From Agroathelia rolfsii (taxonomy: Eukaryota > Basidiomycota > Agaricomycetes > Amylocorticiales > Amylocorticiaceae), in contig JABRWF010000001.1 of NCBI GenBank assembly GCA_018343915.1, positions 3,534,001 through 3,598,000 on the forward strand: 64,000 nucleotides of DNA, read 5' to 3'. This document shows positions 1 through 10,622 of the stretch, one piece after another; the stretch's first letter is position 1, and the number at the start of each line of letters is the position of its first letter. A model generated the notes under the pieces. It had not been told where the DNA came from. It saw only the letters and a program-made list of their open reading frames with translations, and ran no database searches. A program made the position numbers and the translations under genes.

Positions 1-825
1 AAACTAATTCTTTCGCATAGGACAGTTAGGACTGCGGTGACCCCGGAGGGCCAAGCGAATACATGTACATGACTTCGAGTCTGGGCCCAAGCTGTGGCTA
101 ATACCCACCAGCCCTCCATTTAACTCGTTTTTGTTTCAATCGCCACTGCTAACAATGATTAGGTTACTTATCTGTGTCTGTTTAGGATGTATACAGTGCC
201 CTGAAAACAGCAAATACATGTACTTCGAGTCTAACACTTTGCAATTTCTCCATTCGAGCATTGAGGCAATATTGAGGTGCCGTGTATGACTCAGACGCTC
301 CAGTCTCCATTGTACACATTGTACCCACTTTAGTCATTGTTAGTGCTAGATCTATAGTATACCAACTCTTCAAGACGACACAACAGCGGTCCAACACAAG
401 CACTAAGCACCGTGACAACCATTCCAGGTCCTCGTTGTTCAGACACTCTTTGGACGATCTTTAATGTGCTATGGGGGTGTATACATATACAGCAGGTCAG
501 ATCCATGGCCATTGATTGAGTTATTGAACGCCCTGATTACTCAGCATTAAGCCAAACAGACAAGGTGTGTGCTTGAACGCCTCGGCTCCAACTGAATTCA
601 GGGCCAATCATAAGTATAAGCCTGGTGCGCGTTGGTTCACAATCATACAAAAGCAAGTTTAAGGAGTTCTCAACGTTCTCAGCTGGTCTTAGCCACAAAC
701 CACCTTTCCTCGCATCCTTCCTCAAGGCCTCAAGCTCAAGTTGTATTTACAACTCTTCAACCCGAACAATCACTCTGCCTAAGGGCTTGAGCATTTGAGC
801 CCTCTTACCATTAGCCAGGCCCTCC
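1..825. other. Intergenic, left edge
   Basis: I see no reading frame here with family-like composition; the short open frames lack recognisable motifs. The last 100 bases before 826 are the likely promoter of the first DUF6534-like copy. Confidence 0.5.
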
Positions 826-2493
826 ATGGCTTTACAGGTTCAAGGAATTATTGGCCCCCTTATTGCCGGCGTAGTTGTTAATACGTTTCTATTTGGAATC
901 TGCATGATGCAGCTTATTACTTATCTGAACTCAGGATTCAAGGACCGTTTGGCTATAAAGTATGGTAGCAACACATACGGTAAAGAGTTAAGGAGCTGTG
1001 GCACTTAACAGGTTGGTAATATAATGCTCGATACGTTTCATATGATCAGCTTGTGCTGGATGCTTTGGGTATACGTCGTTAAAAACCTCGATAACCTGGT
1101 CATGCTCTACATAACTCCTTGACCATTCTATGCCGTGGGTATAATAACAGTTTGTACGTCATTCTCATTTGGAAAGGAATTTCTAACTGATGAACCAACT
1201 TTAAATAGGGTGGGTTTCCTCTTACATTGCTCAGGGGCATTAGCCATGAGTTCACGAATGAACTTTTGTCGCAGTACTTCTGTCCCTATACAACATGTTC
1301 TTGCTTGGCGTATCAAACGTTTCATTGTGTCAAACAAAAAATTTATGTTTTTATCTTTCCTGTCGTTGACGCAAGGAGCGTTTAGTATTGTTTCGGGATC
1401 TTTGGTAGTGTGGAAATTTGAATAAGCGCTACCACTACTAGTAGTATTGGTACTTATGCTTCTCCGATCTAAACATTCATACTCTTACCTTTTCAGCATC
1501 ACAAACTTTTACAAAATAATCACAGCCATAGATGCTTGGATGGCGATATCGGCGGTTTGCGACGTCTCTATTACGTGTGTCGAATACTTGAGTAAGTTAT
1601 ACCACCACCACAATAATTGTATTAGTTATTTTTTAGCCACGAACTTGAACAGGAGCCGCACACGGTGTCGACGTGTGTATCTTCTGTCTTGATATGGTTG
1701 CAACTAACATCGAGGATATCGATTATTTGACAGCTACCAGCACCCTCGTCACAAAGATTATAGTGCAATCAATTGAAATTGCTGTATTCTCATTGCTATA
1801 TTGTGTCAGTACCACCGATTTGCGTCAGTATCGGTGAAATTCGTTTTATACTGACAGTGAATATCTAATATCTATCCAGGTCCTTGGCTTTGTTGCATAT
1901 GTAACTTCTACTATGTTTGCTGATCGCGACCGCTTGCTAAATTCACACTAGTCATACTTTCAGGACACAACATTTTATCTAGTTTTGGGCGCAGCAAGTA
2001 TTGGCATGAACTCCTACTTTGATTATACAGGACATTCTTACGCTCCCCCATAGCCCATGGGTCGAATTTATACATGAGCTATTAACGTCTTCAATAAACA
2101 TAATCCAGCTTAACCTTTGTACACTAGAAATACACTCCTCTTAGTAAACCTTCCTGTTAATATCTCCAACTTCATTAGTGATAATAAAGGAACAAAGACA
2201 CTAAATCGTCGCGCTTGGCTCCGAAAATATATGGGCCGTGGTATGCGTGGCACAGATATATAGCTGCCCAACTTAATGGTGAGTTGAAACATTTGTGCAC
2301 GAAATTAACCAACCTCTCGATTCATCAATATCTTTGTTATTTTCGCCAGCCATTTTCCTCTGAACTCGAAAGCAGCACCAAAAATGAGCACATTTCTCGT
2401 CCTGAAAGCGTGGCTATGAAGTCAGTTGTACGAAAGTTTGACCTTGGTGCCCTTAGAGCCCGGGATACCTCAATACGACTGGTTGGCACATAG
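826..2493 (+). pseudogene. DUF6534-like membrane protein, copy 1 (decayed)
   Basis: The first exon (826 to about 960) encodes a first helix with the family start GPLIAGVVVNTFLFGICMMQ. The next exon resumes near 1028 with LDTFHMISLCWMLWVYVV, but the conserved PWPF motif has become P-stop-PF (TGA at about 1120), a nonsense change relative to copies 2 and 4. Then come intron 1154-1208, a single G at 1209, intron 1210-1274, and an exon encoding TSVPIQHVLAWRIKRF. Further homologous pieces lie near 1540-1590 (CDVSITCVEYL) and 2215-2280. The family is a set of Agaricomycete multi-pass membrane proteins of unknown function. The stop codon and poor C-terminal agreement argue for a pseudogene. Exon borders after 1425 are approximate. 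Confidence 0.65.
1154..1274 (+). other. Twin introns around a one-nucleotide exon (copy 1)
   Basis: Intron A spans 1154-1208 (55 nt, branch-like TTCTAAC inside), the exon is the single G at 1209, and intron B spans 1210-1274 (65 nt). The upstream exon ends with T and the downstream exon starts with T. Joining T+G+T gives a Cys codon and restores the frame into TSVPIQH. Splicing all 121 nt out as one intron would leave the frame shifted by one. This copy has a nonsense codon elsewhere, so it only shows that the arrangement is inherited. Confidence 0.6.
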
Positions 2494-3545
2494 CTAACAA
2501 TCCTGAGGCCTTATAACGAGAGCAAACCTTATGTCTTCAACTGTAATAATATCATTCTATGTAGCATATTCGCATTTTGAAAGCGAATTCGTTGTTGCAT
2601 TGCCTTCAAATTCATGAAATACTAAATAGTCTACGATAGGGATGCCATTAACTGGATATCAGTACCATTGAATCAATCAAGTACTTCTGCCAAGTTTAGG
2701 TTAATCAAAGGTAATATTTTCATTTACCTGTGCTTAAAATTTGGATGTCTGCGAAGGCTGATTCCACTCGGGCTGGCGGAGTCAACGGATACTACTTAGT
2801 ACTGTTGCGGTGTTATTTTTACATGAGGTGGTATAATATCAGTACTAGTACGCCTCGGGTTTCAGTACTTCACTGCCTGGCAACTTCAGTTACCAAACCT
2901 GAGCCAATCTCTGCTCTCAGCTCTGGGGATCTTCCGGTGGCTGGGTATGTGTATCATAATTTACATGTATGTATCGGACTCCGAGCTCTGGACTAGTAAT
3001 TTTTTTTTTTTTTTTTTTTTTTTTTACGTTTATATACCGCATCATGTACTAAAAACAAACTACGGTGTCATAAAGGCTGTAGTGTAAGTTACGCAGTATA
3101 GGGAATCTGGACTAGTAATCCTGTCCACTTTTCCCCCTACTTATACATCAACTGGTTTGAGAATTCGAGCTCGAATAAAGCGCCGACTCGGAGTGGGCTG
3201 GGCACCTCCCAATAAGTAAATATTAAATATTAAATGCCTAATCCATGAATTACTCCGAATCAGAACCGTCAGCGGTGCAACGTACATCCAGACTCCAGGG
3301 TCGATCGTGTCTGCCGGTGAGCTCAGCTTACATCGAAACAAATTTTAATGGCTTTTTGTTGACTCCACTCTAGATTCGGAGCATATCCAGTTATGAAAAG
3401 GACTAGCGCATAGGACCACGCAATCGATAACTAGACTATAACTTTGACCTTCTCACTTCTCTACGATTGTCTTCATTGGCAACCTTGCATTTACTTCGCT
3501 TTAAACTTGAATTCAGTGGCTGTGATAAACATTTTACTGTGGACC
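2494..3545. other. Intergenic between the two (+) DUF6534 copies
   Basis: No convincing gene is seen. The interval contains the poly(T)-headed insertion at 3001-3105 described separately. The stretch 3430-3545 is probably the promoter of copy 2. Confidence 0.45.
3001..3105 (-). mobile_element. Short retroposed fragment with poly(A) tail and 14-bp target duplication
   Basis: Identical 14-mers TCTGGACTAGTAAT lie at 2987-3000 and 3106-3119. Between them is a run of 25 T followed by about 80 bases of unique sequence. Read on the minus strand this is an 80-nt body with an A25 tail flanked by a target-site duplication, the mark of target-primed reverse transcription (a 5'-truncated LINE, a SINE, or a retroposed transcript). 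I do not recognise the body and it has no coding content. Confidence 0.7.
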
Positions 3546-5264
3546 ATGTCTATGCAGATTCAACTCATAGTGGGCCCTTTGGTGGCCGGTGCGGTCTTTA
3601 ACGTTTTTCTATTCGGAATCTGCATAGTACAATTTGTCATATACATAACTTCGGGATTAAGGGATCGTTTGGCCACAAAGTTTGTTTTCGACTGAATTAG
3701 CAGTTCGTTTCAATGTAAGGTTACTGACTCCTCAACAGGCTCGTCATCTATTGGGTCATTCTTCTTGACTTATTCCAGACGGCTAGTTTGACTTGGATGC
3801 TTTGGGTGTACGTCGTTGACAATTTTAATAATCCGGCCGTATTTGTCGCTTCCGCTCCTTGGCCGTTTCCTTTGATTCCCATTGTCAATGCTTGTGAGTC
3901 ATTCATTCCTTATGAAAACTTGAATCCCACTAACTATAAAGCTGCTTTTGACAGGGTATGTTGCCATACTATGGGTATCAAAGTAATGGAGATTTACACA
4001 CATCCTTGACAGCAACTCTGTTCCTATACAACATTTTCTTGCTTGGCGTGTCAAACATTTTACTTCATCGAATAAGCTCTTCATAGTTTTGTCTTTCTTG
4101 TCCTTGGCACAGGGGGCGTTGGCTATTACATCAGGGGTACTAGCCTTTTTGGAACGTGAGTAAGTATCGCATTGCTATCCAAACTTCTGTAGGTCAGATG
4201 CTCATGCGCTCCCAGTATCTCAAAATCTTATAAAATCATCCCCACCGTCATATCGTATAATGTAACCTCTATAGTTTGTGACGTCTGTATTACGTACGTC
4301 CGGCTACTCAACACACGTATTCCGATGCTCATAGGATAGTTAGGTATTTCCTCATAAGACATCTCAGAATGAGTCGTACCGGGCATAATCGTACGGTGTA
4401 TCTGCTTGATTTCAATGTCACGTACGAACATAACGTTGTTTTTATAGGCACGGACAATGTACTAACAAAAATAATAATCAAGTCCATCGAAACTGCGGCA
4501 ATTCCTTTATTCTTTTGTGTGAGTATGGTAACCACTCTGTCCTTTGCTATTTCTCGAACTTAATGGTGTGATTCACATTATTCATCGACGGCATCAACAA
4601 TCACCTAGATAATGGACTTCATTACTTTTGTAAGTATAGCTGTTTTCATCAACCCAACTTCGTTTGCTAAACTCAAGATCAGACAGTATTCAAGGACACT
4701 ACTATCCATTTAATTTTCGGCATTGTAAGCGTTATCTTGACCTTCTATATGAGCGTTGTTCAAGTTCACTTTTGGGTCGATATACTAGCCTATGGCCCGG
4801 GTTTACACGTTAGTACATAATATATGTGCCATCATGTCGAGCCTGACTAACAATTTAGCTCCAGAAACACGCTTCTCTTGGTAAACCTTCTTGCTAGCAT
4901 GATTGTGTCCTTGGATGATGACAAAAAGAAAAGAACCTCAACAGTCGTGCTCGGATCCGAAGAGAGCTACGTCGTGGAATGCGTGGCACAAATATAGATT
5001 TGCCTACCTTGACAGTGAGTACTAGTATAACCCAGGACTGTAACTTTTTTTTATCAGAATCTTACGATATACAAGTCCCCTTACGAGCTCAGCGATCCTT
5101 CTGCAAATAGGGCAGACCGATATTACTTATCTCGAGAGCGTAGTCGTGAGGCCATGACCACTGGCAGTGTCCATGAGGAGCTTAACCGGGAATACAAACA
5201 ACATCCAGCACAGTTAGCTGAGACTTCGACCATGCTCCGTTTCAGTGATTTCTTGGATTACTGA
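3546..5264 (+). CDS. DUF6534-like multi-pass membrane protein, copy 2
   Basis: The start at 3546 (MSMQIQLIVGP) aligns residue for residue with the starts of copies 1 and 4. Exon 1 encodes helix 1. After an intron of about 70 nt, an exon ending at 3893 encodes LVIYWVILLDLFQTASLTWM and then APWPFPLIPIVNA. Introns 3894-3954 and 3956-4012 flank a single G at 3955, and the next exon gives NSVPIQHFLAWRVKHF. Later exons give VCDVCITYVRLLNT and TDNVLTKIIIKSIETAA, the latter matching the family's conserved TD-L-NK-I block. The last exon runs to the TGA at 5262-5264, after a hydrophilic tail rich in Arg, Glu and Ser. The function is unknown; family members are predicted seven-helix plasma-membrane proteins. 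No nonsense codon is evident, but exon borders from 4150 to 5060 are unresolved, so it could be recently decayed. Confidence 0.6.
3894..4012 (+). other. Twin introns around a one-nucleotide exon (copy 2)
   Basis: Intron A is 3894-3954 (61 nt, GTGAGT donor, CTAAC branch, GACAG acceptor). The exon is the single G at 3955. Intron B is 3956-4012 (57 nt, GTATGT donor, GACAG acceptor). The flanking exon ends are GCT T and C AAC TCT, so T+G+C encodes Cys and the frame continues into SVPIQHFLAW. Both introns have complete, ordinary splice signals. Confidence 0.7.
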
Positions 5265-5814
5265 CGGATTCATTTTCGGCAATGGTATTTAATGTCGAAT
5301 ACAATCCTTGGCTAATATTACTCATACAGAACGCGATGACAATTGTATTATTACATTTTACATTAGTTGTGTATACTTTCAGTGACCCTCGTTATTGGCA
5401 TAACAAGCGATAGACAATTTTGATAATCGGTGATGGTCATCAACATATATCGGTCTCAGTTACACACGGATGAAACCGTTACCTAACTTATTTGAGTATT
5501 GTATAGCACTTGTCTAATGACTCCTTTTGAATAGTGTCAAAGCTCGAGGTAGTCGCACAATGAATTTTATGTTGGAGAATAATGGTTCGGGTGTGGAGAT
5601 TACATCGTGAAGACGTATCAACAATCAAAGTCATATCAAAAAATGTCCAAATATACAATAAAATAATCAAAAAGAGTAAGAGTAAGAGGTAGAGCAAAAC
5701 AACTGGAATTGTTCTCCGCATTGACACACTGATGAAGATGGTAAGCATAGGCATGGAGCCTTGAACAAGGGGAAAGGGTATCGCATTACCAATACGCGAG
5801 TCCATGATGTGCAA
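5265..5814. other. Intergenic, convergent gene ends
   Basis: This lies between the stop of DUF6534 copy 2 (+) and the stop of palI (-). I see no gene; it should hold both 3' untranslated regions. Confidence 0.45.
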
Positions 5815-7743
5815 TCATCGCTTCTCGGGCCAAGGTGCCTCGTATGCTGACGGCTCGGCATCGTACATAGGAGGCTCATCCGTCGGCACTGCCTCATGCT
5901 GCGACTGCTGCGTCCGTGGGCCACGTATAGGGCTTGTCAGGTTACTCCTGTGCTCGGGCGACGTGGTCCTTTGTTGACCCACGAGTCCGGATCTGGATGC
6001 AGTGTTTATAGGCGGAATGGCTGTAGTGTATGCGCCGGCAGCGTATGGTGTCTCCGAGGAACTCACATGGTAGCTCTCCGGTTGATCATGAGGGTTGGGA
6101 TACGTTGTGCCACCGAGGGTATAAGATCGGTCAGACGGATGAGCAGAAGCTGCACCTGGAGATGGCATGCGTTGTGGCTGGGGAGAAGCGGATAGGCCGG
6201 AATGATAAACGGCAGCTGGGGAAGGACTTTGGCTGTAGGGATCATTGTATGATCCCTGACGACGCGGCGCATCATAGGGGTTTTCAAAATTCGAATGATC
6301 TGTATTATTTGGATGATGAGCGCAAGGTAAGCTGAAGGTATGCGGAACACTTACATGAGGTTCCCCCAGCAGTATGTCCATATGGTTGGCTAGGTGTTGT
6401 TGTCGGCGGGCTATAAGACGTTTGAGCAACGCCATAACCTTGTGATGGTTGCCGAGCGGGAACGTATCCAGTGGCTGCGGCGGCGGCGTACGGAGTTGTG
6501 ATGTATGACGACTGTCCAGGAGGCACAGTTGAAGATGACGGCATGGGCATATGCGAGCTCTGCCCATAGGGAGCAGGCATAGAATTTTGCGCTGGATAGT
6601 TGGGCTGATTATAGCTTGGTTGTTGTGAATGTGCGTAAGTCGAACTGCTTTCCTGACGCCTCGGCTGAGGGGGATAAGTAGATTGGGTTGGATTGTAATA
6701 CTCGTCCACAGCGCGAGTGCCTGCTGGTGCTTGCATGTAACCTGCATGTTGTGTCGAATTTGTAGTCGGAGGCGTTGTAGCTGCGGTAGCGTTATCTTGA
6801 TATGGCGCATGCTCGTCATCATACACATTCTCACCATCAATATGCGCATATAGGGGTTTTGTAGGGTCATCGCGTGCTAATTCGTTGAAAGCGGGCAGGC
6901 CAACTTCGGACTGCTTCTGACGCGTTTTACGGTCAGCTTCTGCCTTAACAGCATCCAACCTCATTTGCTCCTCGTATCCGTTGCGTTCTGCATCATTATT
7001 GCGTGGTCGACCGAAGCCTGAGGGGCGACGTCTGATGCAACATCTTCCGATCGAGTAGAAACATCCGCTGAAGAATAGCAATAGCCAAGCAACGAGGGTA
7101 AGCCATATAGCGCTTCCCATCGTTGCAGACCCCCCTGACACCGAGTTCATTCGCGACCGTGCAGTGAAGAATAGCACGATATCAAATATGAATGCGAAAA
7201 AGGCCACAGTCGCAGCGAACCCTGATACGCAGGAGGAGATGCAAGTCATGCTCATCTCACGAACATGGGCAAGGAGGCCAAATATTGCCGAGATAGCCGC
7301 AAGGACAAGCGCAACGGGATGGAGAACGAGGGCATAAGTTATCCACTTGACTACGACTTCGGGGATCTTGATAGGTAATTTATCGCCAACAAGGGAGTTG
7401 ATATCTGATGCAAGTTAAGTCCACATTCTATGACAGAGAAATCACACAGCGTGATGCATACCTATTTGATAGCCTACTGATGGCTTTGAGCATGTTGTGC
7501 CATTAGAAAGCTGAAGACAATAACCCAAGGTGCCGAAAGTGACATTTCCACTGACAAAAACGATAAGGTGTGTGCATAGATATAGCGTTTCTCAAGAGCT
7601 TGCCTGATATTCTCAACAGAGAGAGATGCCTTAAGGAAGTACACCGATTTAAACCATGGGACTGAGAAAGTCACTACCAAGAGCAAGATGGTTGCGACGA
7701 AGGTGACTATGAAGCCAGGCGTAGCAGGACGCATGCAGTTCAT
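5815..7743 (-). CDS. palI: pH-response regulator PalI/Rim9 (SUR7 superfamily membrane protein)
   Basis: Four exons (7743-7604, 7550-7462, 7404-6355, 6299-5815) join to 587 residues. The protein begins MNCMRPATPGFIVTFVATIL, with a first helix directly after the PATP motif. An extracellular part follows with FGTLGYC and TTC, the paired-Cys signature of the SUR7/PalI family, and then three more helices (about residues 95-215). The remaining 370 residues are a disordered cytosolic tail rich in Pro, Ser, Gln and Tyr with YNDPY- and PPMYDAEP-like segments. PalI/Rim9 helps stabilise the pH sensor PalH/Rim21 at the plasma membrane in the Rim101/PacC alkaline-response pathway. The first intron (7551-7603) has a GC donor with a strong AG|GCAAG consensus; no GT alternative gives the family motif. 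Intron 2 is 7405-7461 and intron 3 is 6300-6354. Confidence 0.9.
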
Positions 7744-8578
7744 GATAGATTCAAAATCGCCCGAAACCAGTGATATTATACGATTTTAATGGCTTCGGTG
7801 GGCTAATAGATGAGGGTAAAATTGAGAGGTCAGCGTAATGCACCTCCTTGTCGTCGTCGCTGACCTTTGAGCAAGAGCCAAGAGCTGCGATCCAAGGCGA
7901 TGTTGCCAACCTTTAGTGGCTGTGTCTCTTCCCCGCAATGGCACAGCCAATCGCGTGACATTAGTCGCGGCTTCACCATCGCCGTTTCAGACATCTCCGA
8001 ATAATACATATACCTGCAAATGCTATGCTATTAGTCAAGTTAGTAAGCAATCATTTCCAACATTATAATCGCATCCGATTGACTTTCGGGCTTCAAATCC
8101 TTGGTATCGTTGTCGAGTTCTCAGTGTAATGCAGTGTAACATCGTTGTGCAAATTTCAGCTGTAAGGTCGGCACACCCGCAGTTTCCGCATCCTTAGTAG
8201 CGGTGGTATTATGTTCGCAATCTCAGGCTCAGTGATAACACTTACTAATCCAACAGTCAACATACCAATCCCACTCCAGGATACTTGACCTGGTATAACA
8301 CTATCACACTGCTTTGATAAAATTGTAGATCGAGTATGTTGCTTTACACAAACAACAGATCCCATCTTGTGGTCGATACCAGATCTCCGTGGAAGTAAAT
8401 TTCTATAACGTTGCGTAATTGCTGGGATGATTTATTAGATCTTTTCTCGAGTCCCAAGAAATGAGACGTTATGTGCCTTACGCACACCTTCCTTGTAGTC
8501 TCAAAAGCGTAACAAGCAATGAATGTACATGAATATCACGGTACTTGTATTGACTAATCTGATATCGGGCATTGCCAA
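7744..8578. other. Intergenic
   Basis: Upstream region of palI and downstream region of the F-box gene. No coding frame is supported. Confidence 0.45.
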
Positions 8579-10114
8579 TTACTCTGTTATATGAAATTCA
8601 TCCAAGAGCTCCCTAATGCGAATGAAATAAGAGTCATCTGCATCCGACTTCAACTTTAACAGGCTAAGTCTTCTCAGTTGGTGCTGGTGGGCAGCTTCTC
8701 CATCATTGTTGTTTGTGGCTGCTGCCGCTCGTGAGCATACGAATTGGACTAGTATCCGCGGGAGCTCTTGGCGCCTATATTCCAGTGGAAGACGGCCCGT
8801 GTACATCCGTTCATCCCCCACAATAACTTCTTCGAGCCGAGGTAAAAGATAGGAACGTGCAGAGCCGAGAATTGGGACAGTGAGGAGCTGAAGTATGCGA
8901 CCCGCCACCTCAGGATAGGGAATTACTAGCGTGTTCAGAACCGGCATTTGTAAGAACATATCGGCCCAGTTCCTGGTCGAGTAACCCCAGCTAAAGTGTG
9001 AAATTCCAAAAGTAAAATGGGTTAGATTGCCAGTAGCGGAGGCTAAGTTTATCAGAGTGTGACTAAGGATGTTTTCTATTCCTTCATAGGTAGAAATCCG
9101 GATCACTAAAGCAATCCACGACGGAGAGTTTTTTTCTTCCTTTAGAATGATCTCGATACCATCTAACTGTGCCATTACATCCATGGCTTTGATGGCACTG
9201 GCACATGTTGACCGACGAAGAAGCCTCTGGACACCGGCAACAATATCGAAGATCCTATTTGGTTGTTCATCCACCAAGGTTTCTATGACAATCTGGGATC
9301 TACTTGTCAAAGCAATGGAATCAAGGAGGATACAGGTGTTCCAGGATTGGAGGGTAAAAGACACCGACTGGAGATGTTGGAGCGGATCACTAAGTGGCAC
9401 GATAGGTTGCATGGTATCATCACTTCTATCCAAAATGGCCTGTTTGAAACGTATAATGGAAATGTAAGGAGAGTTTTGCAACAGGGTGAGAATTTGTGAC
9501 ATATAAAGACGACCACTGGCGGGTATATGTATGAGGTTTAGAGATATCAGATTTGAGAGCTTGGCCTGCTCCAAATCTAAGGCGCATCGGTACAATGAAA
9601 GGGACTGTAGTGCCGGAAGAGGGTGTGGAAACATGTCGGGGAATACTCCTTCCGGGCTATATCTAGCAACGCACGTTAGTGATTTTAGGTATGGCATAGG
9701 GACTCTGCTGATGCTGGAAATAATCCGTGCCATTCTCTCGGAAGAGTTCAAAGAATCGATTGAGAGTGCCTTTGCTCGATGAATTTCCGGTAAGACAGCA
9801 TCATCCCAAGCTTCCTCTATCAATAAATCCCGTTTAGGGTACGACCCAATGACGACTTGATTGAGAGGCATTCCGTGGGATCGCTCAAGAAACAAAGCGG
9901 CAAGTCTAGGATTCATAGGGATGCGACCCGTCCACAGAACTGGAGTCTGGAGTCCTATCTTTCGCCATTGAGAACAAACATATGTGGCTTTTAACCATAT
10001 AAAGGGGTTTCCTGAATTTACGCAGTCGCGTTCGAGTAAGTGGAAGATCTTTGACAAAATTTCTGGCAGTGGCATTTGCCAGTGGCCCACTACTGGCAGG
10101 AGATGGCTGGCCAT
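8579..10114 (-). CDS. F-box protein (Agaricomycete type)
   Basis: A single uninterrupted exon of 511 residues. Residues 14-60 contain the F-box: LPEILSKIFHLLERDC, then WLKATYVCSQWRKIGLQTPVLW, with the LP-E-L--IF start and the V--W--I----LW end typical of fungal F-boxes. The rest is degenerate leucine-rich-repeat-like sequence (for example LPALQSLSLYRC and LKSLTCVARY), the usual substrate-recognition part. Proteins of this kind link a target to SKP1-cullin ubiquitin ligases. These intronless F-box/LRR genes form very large, fast-evolving families in mushrooms, so the substrate cannot be guessed. Confidence 0.85.
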   Translation of the reverse strand: MASHLLPVVGHWQMPLPEILSKIFHLLERDCVNSGNPFIWLKATYVCSQWRKIGLQTPVLWTGRIPMNPRLAALFLERSHGMPLNQVVIGSYPKRDLLIEEAWDDAVLPEIHRAKALSIDSLNSSERMARIISSISRVPMPYLKSLTCVARYSPEGVFPDMFPHPLPALQSLSLYRCALDLEQAKLSNLISLNLIHIPASGRLYMSQILTLLQNSPYISIIRFKQAILDRSDDTMQPIVPLSDPLQHLQSVSFTLQSWNTCILLDSIALTSRSQIVIETLVDEQPNRIFDIVAGVQRLLRRSTCASAIKAMDVMAQLDGIEIILKEEKNSPSWIALVIRISTYEGIENILSHTLINLASATGNLTHFTFGISHFSWGYSTRNWADMFLQMPVLNTLVIPYPEVAGRILQLLTVPILGSARSYLLPRLEEVIVGDERMYTGRLPLEYRRQELPRILVQFVCSRAAAATNNNDGEAAHQHQLRRLSLLKLKSDADDSYFIRIRELLDEFHITE

Positions 10115-10622
10115 GATGGTCGATCACAGCCTTTACAAGAAACAGGAACTAAATAGACTCAAGTAGAGACGATCAGAATCTGTGATAGTATATTTTATCC
10201 CAATCAGCTTGACTGAGAGAGAACAGACACGTTGGATAACTTGAAGTCAGGCCGCGACGGCGGGTTAGCGCTTAGCAGCGGAGTTACCGTCATAGGCTCT
10301 GTCACACATCACATGCCCATTCGTCACATCACGGTCATGCATCATCGGTACTTATGGTGCCTGGTCTGCCGGAACTGAATATTAGAATGGAATGGTGCTG
10401 ACCTACCTGACCTGGTCGTCTGACCTGCGAGCTACTGTCTCATTGGTGCACGCATCATGCGTTGGGCCTTCCTGCCTTGCGGATATGTCTTGTAGCCGAT
10501 GTCGAAGCCGATATATGATATAGTATTAGACGCTTAAAAGCTCGAAATGACAAGGACAAAGCTCGCGTACGAGGCTACGAGCACTCGCCCACCTCATCTG
10601 ATTTCAACCTACCACTGGCGCC
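10115..10622. other. Divergent intergenic region (F-box / sugar transporter)
   Basis: The 508 bases between the starts of the F-box gene (-) and the transporter (+) must hold both promoters. A TATATGATATA-like stretch at about 10512 sits roughly 110 bases before the transporter start. No gene is seen. Confidence 0.4.
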
